From Mangifera indica (taxonomy: Eukaryota > Streptophyta > Magnoliopsida > Sapindales > Anacardiaceae): a DNA stretch of 64,000 nt. The notes beneath the pieces are model-generated. The model worked only from the letters and a program-made list of their open reading frames with translations. It did no database searches and was not told the DNA's origin. The stretch is from contig NC_058140.1 of the NCBI RefSeq assembly GCF_011075055.1, positions 19,779,945-19,843,944 on the forward strand. The letters are read 5' to 3'. Made by a program: the position numbers and the translations under genes. Position 1 is the first letter of the stretch; every line of letters starts with the position of its first letter. Shown here piece after piece: positions 36,949-48,736 of this stretch.

Positions 36949-39900
36949 TAGAATTATAATTTGCCAACTGTGTCAAAGATCCCATGCTTTAAATTTTCAA
37001 AGTAGGCAAACGCACACAGTTGAGGTGAGGGACATGCATTCAACAGAAGTTGCGATCATTGCTTGTCAGACAATCATTCATGCTGTTTTTTAGCAGGCAA
37101 CTGTTGTGATTTGGGTGGAAAACTATTTGCCACCTACCTTCCAACAAGATTTCTTGCAGGTTATCTTTGTCCTCTGGCTCCAGGAATCATGTAGAAAAGC
37201 ATCTGTGATACTGCTTACATCGCAAGGTGTGGTGTTATAGCTTTTCTTCTTGAAAATATCAGTTTCGGCTGGAACTTGTGTATGTAACATATTCTTATTG
37301 GCACATTGTAAAACATTATCTTGAAATTTGGTTTTAAATTAGAAAATTATGGAATTTACTACCCGCTATCATTTTTAATATTCACATTGTGTTTGCAAGA
37401 GACGGTTGGTGTGAAGTGGAGGGGACGTTGTTAGCTTTTCATTGACGAACAAATTGACAGTAACCATTATGCTTTAAAGGTAATTATCAATTCATATCTG
37501 CAGAATGTCACGTGGGATAAGGACTTTGCTGTCTTCAGTGTGAACATTGTTGTGCTAGTATACTCTTGATATGCAGCGGTATGTTTCAGATGTTGTACTA
37601 TTGATATTTTTCTTTGCCACACTCTCTTGAAAAGTTTTGGCATTGTGGAGAAGATGATTTTGCATGTGGAGTGATCTTATAGGCAGGATTTATCAGGAAG
37701 ATCTGTAGGATCCGTTCTAAAATGCTGTTAATGGAACAGTGTGATATTTGATTAAGAATGTCAAGATTAAAGAAAAAAAAGGTATCTGATAAACATTGAC
37801 AGATTTGTGGTACTGCCAACTTTCATTACTGCAAATATTGAGCTCACCTCTCTATTTTGTTTTGACTACGATTTGTTTTACTTTTAAGATCACAATGGGA
37901 TGGGATTTTCAAACAAAGAAGGCAACTGTCCTATTGGACGATTGTGTTTTATGTGCTTTTCATCTAAACACGACTAAACTTCTGCTTACACTTACCATGA
38001 ATATCTAGTTGATATGATTTCAACCGATAATTTGAGAATTCAAGTTACTCTTATAAGAAAGCCATTTGCCTTAGTGAAGAAAGAATTTATTGTCTGCAAC
38101 TTCATGTCTGTATTTCTCCACTTGTCTCTGGGTGCTGGACTCTTATTTTGCACTTCATGGCACTGAGAAAACTTGACACATTAATGTGTAAAGATCAAAT
38201 AGTTAATTTTTTGCCCATGTATTCTTTTTCACATTGATGATGGTATGAGAAGTTTCAGACTTCATTAGCTGCAGAAATTTTTATGACATTGTCTGCCAAT
38301 GACACTGCAGTCTCAAATCAAGCAGGTTGAGGAGGTTACCTGTATTCTCTGGATTTTATAGAACTTCCAATTAGTTGTTCCTTCAGTCTCAATAGAGGTA
38401 CCATACGAATTTGCTTTGTTGTCCACGTATTAGATATATTCTTGGTATGCAATTATTTAATTCTCAATCTAATTTGGTATCAACTTTTCATCAAAGTGAT
38501 GGTTAATATGTCCAATAAAGTGTTAACCTTAAAAAGCATTAAATTTACTGGATAGATGAAACACAATAAAAAAATGATGATGAAAATGGGGGGTAGATTC
38601 ATTCGGATGCACCTAATGATATTTATGCAATGATCTGTTGGTGTTCATTTATTGGTGTCATTGCTGCTGTGTAGGCTGAAGCAGATCATATACTCTAAAG
38701 TTTCACATTCTAAATATTGTTATTGTTTTGGAGGAGCAGGTAGATTAGGTTATTATATGATAAATAATATGTATTTCTGAAGTAATGCCATATCTCTTAG
38801 GGTTCAAACTTGGGATGTATAGTATTCTACTATTTGTATAAATATAGTAGTTGCTGCAAGAAGTGCATTAAATTCATGTATACAAAAGTATAATTTGAAA
38901 AATCTCCTTGATCTTGCAGTGGTGATTAGCTGATTATCATACTGAGTATTTGCTAAGTTGTGTGGAGTTTGGAGCTGTACTTTTATGAAATTGACAAGAT
39001 GTGGAATTTGCTAGTGACAATTTTGTAGTAGGAGTTGTATGGCTTGCTCGCCTGCTCTGCTTTTAGATGCAGCCATACTATAGTAGTTTGGAGTGATATA
39101 TTATTATTTTAGAAGTCGACAGTCCGGTTCTAAATATTTTTGAGTCACTTTTGCTCATTCTTTCTGATGTGATTTTATTTTAGGCAAGGGTGGAAGAATG
39201 GGTTGCTTGGAGATGGAAAACCGTGAAGCGTCTGTCGGCATCCCATTCACGAAATCCATGACCTGAAAGGTACTAAAAGAAGTGAACTTGCAATATTGAA
39301 TCTAACAGATATTAGAGAAGTGTGTTTGTTATCCCATCAACGCGATCTTGATTTTGGTCCAGAGTTGAGTTGCCCAGTAATCGATGATTTTGATTGCTTG
39401 AACCATGTTTGTCTCGTGCTCTGTTCAGTTTTCACTGCAAATTGGGAGCGATGCTATACCGCAAATCAAGGCAATCCATTATAGTTCAAACACAAGTTTA
39501 ATCAATGAATAATACTAAACAACAAATAAAGTAATTTGTTAAGTATAGAATTATTTTGTAATTTTTTTAATTCTGTGAATGAAATACTGGAAAATATTGT
39601 TTATCCAGAGTGTCACTTCCATTATTCCTGAATTGGCTAATTTTGTGTCGATGAGGCTGCTTGAGAAATTTGAACCCTGTTCATTTGATCGGGGTTTTAC
39701 CTATGATAAATTTGAAACGAATTTGGCAACAACAATACATAACACACAAATGTAGTTTAATCATGTGATAAACATAACTTTGATATCTGGAATCAGTAAG
39801 GGTCTCGGGCGAGGAAACCATAAGGAGCCGCATCCTCCACTTTCAGGCCAACGGATATATTGTTCTATGTATGAAATGTGTTAAGTAACAGCATCCACTC

Positions 39901-40101
39901 AAAAACTTTGCTTCTCTCAGTTTGTGTTTTCCTCTCTCCTTTATCCGGGCAATTTCCAAGATTTATACTGATCTTTCTCCATTCTTGAGCATGGTTGCTG
40001 TGATTGCCCATCAGTATGTATGTTGTGAGGTGGTCATGGTTTCGACTTTTTAAACCTGAATAATTTCAGGGGATGTAGTGAGAGCAGACATGACAGAGGG
40101 A
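36949..40101. other. Convergent gap without a recognised gene
   Basis: Over 3 kb separates the CDKG2 stop from the stop of the DUF3537 gene on the other strand. The first few hundred bases are probably CDKG2 3' UTR. Nothing else matches a known protein. An exon-like segment at 39184-39269 (acceptor TTTTATTTTAG, donor AAAG|GTACT, 25-codon open frame) may be an extended 3' UTR exon or a non-coding transcript. Gap size and T-richness resemble intron or 3' UTR DNA more than transposons. Confidence 0.4.
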
Positions 40102-43100
40102 TCAACTAGTACCGAGAACTATGGTCTTTCCAAGTACAAATGTAACCAGAGAGAGTTCAATGAAGAAGATTGTTGTGATAAGAGTCCTGTCAACCGTCCA
40201 TCCAAATATGGTAATGCCTCCAGGATTTGTCTGCAAATACAATACTGCACAACCAAGAGATGTTCATTGTTAGAAAGCCCTAATCATCAATTCAATACAT
40301 GTTTATTTGCCCAAGCATATATAATGACCAGCAGGCAGAAAAAAGTATAAATAATGATGGAGTAGGCATATCTGTCTTAAAACCCAAGAAGGGGTTACAA
40401 AAATATCAGTCAGCAGGCACTTAAATCAATGGAGAGAAATTTTATACAAGTTACATGCCAAGACCTCAAACAATGCTTTGTTTGTCCTAGTTTGCCATGT
40501 CTAAGTATATTAGAAATATAAAATAATTTTAGCACACAAAACAACTTCCCAGTAATATGCAATATTAGTGTTGGACTAAAACAATATGAGAAGAGACATA
40601 ACATCAATAAAACTATATGTACTTAATTATAATTTTGAATTAAGGGTAAAGTAATATTCATGATATATCATCTAGATACTCAAATGTGTATTTAAAATTG
40701 GATACATATAGCATTGCTCATATAATATAATGTTATGGAACACTTAAAATACTAAGTGGTCTCACCTCATTAGCCTGTGGGTTCCTTTCTATTTATCTCT
40801 CGTGCAGAGAAGGTTATAAAGAAAAATGGCAAATTTGTTTCAACCCTCATGCTCAAAACTTGCAGATACAATCAGCAGTAGTTGAAAGCTACCTGATCAT
40901 TTTGTTGCTAATATATTTCTCCTAATAATGTTGCAAGCAATAACTTATATATGAAAAGGCATCTAAAATTTACTCACATCAACTTACGACTAATAGAAAG
41001 TATTTCCTCAAGTAACAGAAGATTGTAGCCCAAGATAGAGAAAAAAGATTCCAATTCCATACCAAAGGCTTGTCTCTTGTGATATGAGGACATATAAGAA
41101 GCCAGTTGAGCGCTTGTTGGCATTGCAAGATAATCCAAAGACTCCAAATCACTTTCAGAATAATTCATATGCAATGAGTTCAATGAAGCAGAGGCTTCCA
41201 AGTTCCCCCCACTGTTTGACATTCTCAGTTGAGATGCATCAGTAGAGCTGCATGTTGCCACTGCATGCCATCTACTCGCCAGCGATGCAGTGTTTTGGGC
41301 CCTATGAGAAATTCTTGTTGCTGCATGTAAGCAAATGATTATGCCAACAACCTGAACGATTGAGGATGCCTAGAAATGTCAAGAAAAAAAAGACAAAGAG
41401 ATTAAAGTTTGAATGTATGGAGCTGCTAAGCTCTAGAGCACACAAGAACAAGAAGAGATTTGCCTGGTTACTCTCATTGCACAAGGTAAAGGTTATCTAA
41501 GTTAATAAAACTATATACACCCAGTTTTGAGTACCCAATTAGGTATTCAGATGATGTGTCACTATGTAATTGAGTGATTTTAAATTAAAGATAGAGTAAC
41601 ACTCAATGATATGATGACTCATCATCTATGTATCAAATTGAATACTCATAACTGGTTGCATATAATATTGCTCGTCTACTTAAAGAGCTTGGAAGGTGAA
41701 ACCACTAAGATCCACATACAGTATATTAGGAAATATATTGAGAAAAGAAAAAAAACATGAACTTACTGCAAAATCACCACCATTAATGTACGTAATTTTT
41801 CCACTGTAGCCTGTAGTCTGGAAAAGAGTTACAAATAGGCTTGCTGTGACAACTACGAACTCTAAAATGAGATAAATTCGAAATCTGTGGCTTATCTTAG
41901 TGAGATGATAACATAGACGCCTGTGCTCCTCTATTAATACTAAAATGTCAGACTCCCTTTCCATGAGCTTTGGATAGTCTTCAAAGTGAATAACTTGCAA
42001 GTTGCAGACTAGATGAAACAATAAGCTGGCTGATAGAGATATCATACTCAAGTAAGTCCAGGATACAATCAAAGCTAAACAAATTGCAGTAGACAGCCAC
42101 CATGATTCATGATGAACATATAAAATTCGGATGACCTCGCGTACAGTCTTCAGAATAAAACATGGTAATGACCACATTACAAGCAAGCGTACGGAACCCT
42201 GTGAAAATACATTATCCAAACCAAGTCTTACATTACAACACAGACTGGAATATTATCAGTTATACTAATTCTTCTGTCTAATTCAACTAAACAAGTCATT
42301 TTGGAATAGAATGCATTAGGGAGCAACACTATCTGGTCAAGAAGTTACAGCATGAGAAAGGTTGATAGTCAATTAAGCCACAATTACAAACCAATCAGGG
42401 CCAGTACAAGCATCCTATTCCTGCATTATAACTATTCAGGCCATAATTTGAAATTTTATAAACAGTATATTTCAATTTTAGGGAAGGTTTTCAAATCCTC
42501 ACAAGTCATTTTCTGGTGGCTGAAACTCATGAAAGGGTGTATGAGACTAAGAACAAAATATACAAGTTTGAAAGAATTTGGTTTTCAGACCAAGTTGAGA
42601 CCTTCTATATACAAAAACATTGCAACTTTGAGAAGCACATCATGGCCAGATGGGAATCCTCCGAATCTTACAAAAATTTCATGAATATATCAGTCCAATA
42701 TTTCGGATTTATAAGTAGTTCTTAAGTTACAATTAGAATTCCAATACTACAAACTAAGAGTCTAAAAACTTAATCTTAACGTACATGCCCTGGAAATTAA
42801 AGTAACCCATTTCTGTTTTGAACAAGTTCGATTAAATTGCAATAGTAATGCTTACCCTTATCTGCTGAATATATTGATGGCTGAAGCGAGCCATTTGGCC
42901 ACTGTAACGATCAACGAAGAGAAACCTCCTGATACCATACTTACGAAGATTATGCGAGAGACAGAGCAGCGAAACAGCCGCAACACAGGCCTGAGAGGCC
43001 ACAATAACCAGCTCAAAATCCTTAACTTGACCCTTCCCACACCCGGGGCAATTGGAGAGTTCAAGTATCACAACTGGGAGTAACACTCCTATAAGTAGAA

Positions 43101-43320
43101 AAGCAGACCAAGACAAGACAAAACCCAAAACTGAAGACTGGCTAAAACCCAGAACAGACAGAAAATTTTCAAGCCTTTTGAGCTTCTTGTCAAGATCGGT
43201 TTCTTGACTCCCCTTATGATCATGGCTTTGGTTTGGGTGGCGGTTTGTGTTTGAATTGAGAAGAGGTAGCTGAGCAGGAGGTGGGTCTCTTTGTTGTACG
43301 TTTATATGAGGATCAGCCAT
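40102..43320 (-). CDS. DUF3537 multi-pass membrane protein (plant GRL family, At1g67570-like)
   Basis: Four exons on the minus strand (43320-42856, 42198-41767, 41369-41063, 40244-40102) give 448 residues. The N-terminus (1-55) is polar. Hydrophobic segments follow at about 60-84, 102-121, in exon 2 (two strong pairs around 157-175, 186-215 and 268-282), in exon 3 (around 300-315) and near the C-terminus (FFIELSLVTFVLGKTIV). The signatures LQTNPGGITIFGWTVDR and FLFVDRYSGQM are those I recall for DUF3537. Structure-based work has placed plant DUF3537 proteins as distant relatives of insect gustatory/odorant receptors (GRLs). Ligand and function in plants are unknown. Introns 2 and 3 each carry a family A MITE. 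The last exon is small and easily missed because of the 818-base intron before it. Confidence 0.92.
40604..40719. mobile_element. MITE copy, AT-rich family A, in intron 3 of the DUF3537 gene
   Basis: It begins ATAAAACTATATGTACTTAA and ends GATACATATAGCATTGCTC, with a TTTTGAATTAAGGGTAAAG centre. The right terminus matches the GAGCAAT.. terminus of the copy at 27144 in inverted orientation. Confidence 0.6.
41503..41673. mobile_element. MITE copy, AT-rich family A, in intron 2 of the DUF3537 gene
   Basis: It begins TAATAAAACTATATACACCC and ends GGTTGCATATAATATTGCTC. The arms GATGATGTGTCACTATGTAAT and ATGATATGATGACTCATCAT are inverted around TTTTAAATTAAAGATAGAG. Confidence 0.65.
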
Positions 43321-43936
43321 GAATTTACCACCAGAATAGAACTCAAGTTTTAGATTTTACTTTTTATCCAGAAATAGTGACATTTCTAATTCTATTAACG
43401 GGTTTCAGGATCAGACAAGACTTGAGATTGAGATTTTCTCAGAGATAGAAACTGATTGAATTGAAGGAATAGAAGATAAAAAAATACAGAGACAGTTGGT
43501 GTTCAATCATAGATCCAGCTATCATCCATTTTCCTCCTGCCGGTTTCTTGTATTTGAATCAAACCCAGATGGAGCATTAACCATTTTCATTATTTTATTT
43601 ATTACCATTAATTAAAATTTTCAGACGTCAAATTGTTGACAAATTTGTGATCAAAAGGTGGAGTAGAGATGAGTTGGAAGGAATATGGGGGTTGTGATTG
43701 GGAAGTAGATAGAATATGATAGGATGGCACGTACAGGATTAAAAGGCCGTAGATTTTTGCTGCCTTAATAATAATATTTTCGATTGAAAAGCTGTCTACT
43801 GGGAAACTGGAATAATTCTTTTCTTGTTTTTGGGTTTAATTTAATTTAAGTGATAAAAAAGACAAGAATCGGAGGCAGAGATAAATATAATGAGCAACAC
43901 AACATACTACAAGTTACCCAGCGCCGTATTCTATGT

Positions 43937-43984
43937 CGTGAAGCTATTCACGTTCTAGGCTGTAAGACGGGAGTCATCCCGTCT
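43937..43984. repeat. Two adjacent perfect hairpins
   Basis: CGTGAA-GCTA-TTCACG (43937-43952, 6-bp stem) is followed 12 bases later by AGACGGGA-GTCA-TCCCGTCT (43965-43984, 8-bp stem). Both have 4-base loops and perfect stems, in a GC-richer island surrounded by AT-rich DNA. Confidence 0.7.
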
Positions 43985-44662
43985 ACTAAAACCACAAATT
44001 ATTCATATCTAATTTCAAAATTTTAAATTAAAAATATATTTTATATTTTTTTAATATTAAATACATGTTTTTATATTATTTTTAAAAATATAAAAAAAAT
44101 TTCTTATATTTTTAATTAATTACTATAATATCATAATTATACAAAATAAAATAAAAACATTATTTTTTATCATTCAAATCCTTAATTTCTTTTGATAATT
44201 TTTTATGGTAATTGAATCTTTATTATATATTATATTATATTATATTCAATAATTAATTAAATATTTTATATTTAAATTGTTAATCCGAATATTTATAAAA
44301 AATATTAAAATTATATTTGATATTATTGTATTTTTAGAAACTTATTATTGACTACGTGTTGTATTAAACTCGTATATAAATGTTTCCTATTTTTTTTTTG
44401 TATCTAAATTTTATAATTTTTTTTATAAATATATTTTTCATTATTTATCATATTAATTCGGTATAATTCTTGTATCGTTTTTTACTCCTACCTTTAGTCA
44501 TTAGAAGTTCTTCCTCTCCTGAATTTAATAATATTTAAGCTTAGTGACAATTTTATTTCATGAAATATGGTTTTCTTACCATTTTTCTTATATGGTTTCT
44601 TAATAAAATTTATGAAATATTTATTTAGTATAAGTTGAGAAGACATTAATATCTTTTATTTT

Positions 44663-44833
44663 ATAATAATGTTATATATGTGTAATTTTTTATATAATTT
44701 AAATATATAGATAATATATTATTATATAATTAAATATTATTTTAATTTTAATTTAAAATTATCTTATCACATAATAATATATTTTTTACTTAATTAAATT
44801 ATATAATAAAAAATTATACTCCTAACTCTATTG
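44663..44833. mobile_element. MITE copy, AT-rich family A
   Basis: It begins ATAATGTTATATATGTGTAA and ends near AAAATTATACTCCTAACTC. The centre TTTTAATTTTAATTTAAAAT and flanking ATTATATAATTAAATATT arms match the copy at 27144-27317. Confidence 0.55.
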
Positions 44834-45010
44834 TTTACTTTGTATTCAAGCAATTTATAAGAGGCGCACTATCCTTCCCTCGTTATTAAAATACTGACAT
44901 TTCCCCCGTCAGTTACTCACCAACGAATTCATTGCTTTTTGCTTAGATTTTTATGTTAACAGATCTTATTCTTTTCATCAATTATGTGATGCCTGGTTAT
45001 TTACATCAAT

Positions 45011-45612
45011 GATTTTAAAATTAGGTTGAACCGGTCGACTAAATTAGAAATTAGTTTTAAATTTGATCTTGTTAATATAAAAAAATAGTGTTTTTATTGA
45101 CCTAATTAAAAACAGAGTTTGATCAGATAAATCGATCAAAAATCAAATTTGACTAAGTTTGATCAAAATTTTAAATATTTTTTAAAATTTTAATTATTTT
45201 TAAGTTGTTTGATTATTTTTTATTAGACTAGATAAACGTTTGCAAAGGAAAAGAAGTTTAAATATAAAATAAAACAGAAAAAAAATATTTTAGAAAACAT
45301 TGAAATGTTTTCTATAAATAATAATTTATAAAATTATGTTTTTTTGGTATTATGAGATTGAAATTTTTTTATTTTAATTATTTTATTAAAATTAAATGAA
45401 TGATTATTACTCCTTAAAAAAGATATATTCTAATCTTCATATATTTAAGAGTCTTAATTGATTTTATTTTTTATAAAATTTTAAGTAAAATCTATTTATT
45501 ATAATATGATAATAAATTAAACTAGTTGATTTTTTAATTAAACTGATCAAACTGGTTAAACTATGAACTAATGATATAATTGATTTGATCTTTAATCTGA
45601 TTTTAAAAATAT
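45011..45612. mobile_element. Terminal-inverted-repeat element, about 600 bp
   Basis: The left end GATTTTAAAATTAGGTTGAA pairs with the reverse complement of the right end (TTTTTAAAATCAGATTAAAG). The interior carries many GATCAAA / TTGATC and AACCGGT / ACTGGTT words on both strands. No transposase is present. A related fragment lies at about 53800-53940. It is probably a decayed non-autonomous DNA transposon of a family common in dicots. Confidence 0.5.
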
Positions 45613-45778
45613 TGGCTTCAATCTAAATATGTCTTACTCTATTTTTAATTGTTTTTTGATAATAAAAAAATAAAAAAACTAAAAAAAGACAAACCAAGGG
45701 ATGATAAGAACAAAAATATATAAAATAGTTAAAATAAAAATAAATTTATCATATACCATACAAAACGAGGAAAGATAC

Positions 45779-45890
45779 CTTTATACTGACAAAACTAACG
45801 TTCGTGTTTGTGAACGGGCGTGACAGAACGTACCCTTATACGGATAAAACTAAGGTTTGTATTTTACAAATGGGTGTAAAAATAGATTTT
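45779..45890. repeat. Degenerate tandem pair
   Basis: Two units of about 55 bases share TATAC-GA-AAAACTAA-GTT-GT-TTT and then AA-GGG-GT. They differ at many positions, so the duplication is old. Confidence 0.55.
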
Positions 45891-46203
45891 TTAAACTTAA
45901 CGTGTAGAAATTTAATATAGTGAAGTTTAGGTGGAAAATTGTGATTAGACGTAATAATATTTATTGCTCGACCAATGATGATGATGAAAATCTTAGATGC
46001 ACTGGGTACTTTAGATTGTTGGAGTTCGCTGCAAATTCTTTGTAAGAAAATCTGATGCACACAACTATTGGAAAGACAGAAATTGGCTTCAATTCAGGAA
46101 ATTCTTGACAATGGAGATTGGCTTGTGATTTGTTACACAAATTGATGTGTAATAAAGTGATGTTGTGATCCTTTCATTTTCATGACCAGAAGCTCTCCCA
46201 TTA

Positions 46204-48267
46204 ATGGCCAGCCAACAGTTCTTCCATTCCCCAAGTGGCTTCTCCTCCCAAACATACATCTACCACAGCCCCCGCCCCTCCGTTCCTCTTCCTCCTCTAA
46301 CAACTCCTCTCTCCGTCACTTCCTACCTCTTCTCCCTCCTTAATTCCCATCCTCCGCCGCCACACGCCGCCGCCCTCGTTGACGCCCTCACTCGCCGCCA
46401 TATTCTCTACTCTGACTTCGTCCTTAACATCAAAACCCTTGCCTTCTTTCTCAAAACCAAGTTCAACCTCTCCAACAACGACACCGCTTTTGTTCTCTCC
46501 CGCAATTCGATCCACTTACCCATTCTTTACTTTTCTCTCTTTTCCATTGGTGTCACCGTCTCTCCTTCAAATCCCGCCAATACCAAACCGGAGATTCTCC
46601 GCCTAATTCAGCTTTCGAAACCGGTCATTGCGTTTGCCACGTCAGACACTGCTGATAAAATCCCTTCGCTTAAATACGGTACCGTTCTTCTCGACTCGCC
46701 CGTGTTTGAATCTTACGTGACGACCCAAGTGGATGAACGGGATTTGGATTCTGAGCTGGACGCGGTACGTGTTTCGCAGTCAGATCCGGCGGCGATTTTA
46801 TACTCTTCGGGGACGACGGGGATGATCAAAGGGGTGGTTTTGACTCAACGGAACTGGATAGCTTCGTTGGCGGGAGCTCATGCGGTTCGTACAGTGAGGG
46901 AGACTCCCGCTGTTGCGCTGTGTGCGGTTCCATTTTTCCATGTCTACGGGTTTCGGTATTGCGTGACGGCGTTGGCGTTGGGGCAGAGTTTGGTGAGCAT
47001 GGAAAGGTTTGAATTTGGAATTTTCATGAGAACCATCGAAGAGTTGAGAGTTAGCCACGTGGCAGTGTCCCCACCCATCGTTCTTATGATGGCTGAAGAC
47101 CGTCGTTCGATGGACTGTTACGAGTTAAGCAAGCTTGAAGGTTTGGCCTGTGGTGGAGCCCCTCTGACGTTGAGCGTTATTAAAAAATTTAAAAAACGTT
47201 TACCTCAAGTTCAGCTAGCTCAGGTTAGTAATTTGATTTGGAATATTCAGAATGGAATCTAGTGTTGACGATGATAAAGTTTTATGATGCAGGGATATGG
47301 GCTGACTGAATCAACTGGCCGAATTTTTGGAACGATTGGTCCAGAAGAATGCCAGGTAATCGGAGCAACAGGAAAGCTTGCACCGAATTGCGAAGCTAAA
47401 ATTGTTGACCCTGATACAGGCATTGCTCAGCCTCCTGGAAAACCTGGAGAGCTTTGGCTCAGGGGATCATTAATTATGAAGGGTAACTTCTTGTAATATT
47501 CTCAACAATCAAATTTGTTTATTTCACATTCCAGGATTGTTCTTTCTTGTCTATGTGCTTGTATTTACTTGCAGTTACATCACGGGGTTTTTTTCATTTT
47601 ACAGGTTATATTGGTGATGAAGAAGCAACTGCTAATATTCTGGATTCGGAGGGTTGGTTAAGAACTGGGGATCTTTGTTACATAGACAGTGAGGGATTTC
47701 TGTTTTATGTGGACAGGATAAAAGAGATGATCAAATACAGAGGGTACCAGGTTGGACTTGAAACCCTTTTTATGCGCTTTTATTTCATAAACAATTATGA
47801 ATGTATGTTCATGTTGCATTAGGTTGCCCCTGCTGAACTGGAGCATCTGCTTCTATCTCATCCGGATATAGCCGATGCAGCTGTGGTCCCGTATGTCTAT
47901 AGCTTCTTGCTTAGTTATGGTTCAATGGATCAAATTATGTATAAATAGCATCATATGGCAGGTACCCAGATGAGCTAGCAGGTCAGGTACCAGTGGCTTT
48001 TATGGTGAGAAAAGGCGGAAGAAACATTGATGAATCACAAATCATGGATTTCATAAACAAACAGGTGTGCTTTATGATTATAGAATGTGTAGTTCTGACA
48101 ACCGTTTTCACTTCTTAATCTCTTGGAAATTCATGCTGTAGGTTGCTCCATACAAGAGAATCCGACAGGTTAATTTCATTAATGCTCTTCCCAGGAATGC
48201 GACAGGTAAGGTGCTGAGGAAGGAATTAGTCAAACTTGCACAATCAAATCCTATCTCTAAGTTGTGA
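46204..48267 (+). CDS. Peroxisomal 4-coumarate:CoA ligase-like acyl-CoA synthetase (At5g63380-like)
   Basis: Six exons (46204-47223, 47293-47482, 47605-47750, 47823-47890, 47962-48064, 48142-48267) give 550 residues. The adenylate-forming fold is clear. The phosphate-binding loop is [11 protein letters not shown] (201-211), box II begins GYGLTEST, then GELWLRG and [12 protein letters not shown], and the C-terminal catalytic Lys lies in [10 protein letters not shown] (K532). The protein ends SKL, a canonical type 1 peroxisomal signal. It agrees best with my memory of At5g63380 (4CL-like 9), which is reported to activate fatty acids and the jasmonate precursor OPDA. True 4CLs lack SKL and have a different substrate pocket. 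Exon 1 is clearly more C-rich than neighbouring genes. This gene is absent from the syntenic Arabidopsis block as I recall it, so it may have moved in. Confidence 0.9.
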
Positions 48268-48736
48268 AATTTTTAGAAATTCTGCATTCAATGATCATTG
48301 TTATCTATTATCTTCTCAGAATAACTATGATAATCAGATACCGATGTTGCTAGAAATATATTGTTGGGTCAATTTGCTTGTGGTATTCCCATTTGTAAAG
48401 TCCATGTGATCCTTTGAAATGCACAGATGTGCCTTCAGCATAAAAGAATTTTGGGCGATCTGACCCAGTAGCTAAAATAACTACACTGTTTATGACTGAG
48501 AAGAAAGAAGAAAAGAACAAAAAAAGTGCCTGCTGCCAGATGTAATTTGTGATTTTTTACGTAGGGAAGGTCAGACTCAAAGCCATTCTACATATCATAT
48601 TTTCATGTTCTGTAACATTTATTGAAGATGATTACTATTGCACAAGTTTGACAAAGGAAAATGGAAAATGGTATACACTAGCTGGTTGTACTAGATATAA
48701 CAAAAAGATGCTAAGGCCTCGTTTCAGCTAAATCCA
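48268..48736. other. Short tail-to-tail 3' intergenic region
   Basis: Only 469 bases separate the stop codons of the ligase gene (+) and the lipoxygenase gene (-). Normal plant 3' UTRs of 200-300 bases on each side would nearly meet or overlap here. No gene is seen. Confidence 0.6.

Larger units (their letters stand above)
43321..46203. other. Repeat-rich intergenic region
   Basis: The DUF3537 promoter (43321-43900) is followed by two tight hairpins (43937-43984), very AT-rich DNA, a family A MITE (44663-44833), a larger inverted-repeat element (45011-45612), a degenerate tandem pair (45779-45890) and the promoter of the ligase gene. No protein-coding gene is recognised. Confidence 0.5.

Noticed and set aside
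40078..40350. 90-codon open frame on the + strand
   Set aside because: It overlaps, antisense, the last exon of the DUF3537 gene. The minus strand encodes the conserved family C-terminus, so the + frame is a shadow.
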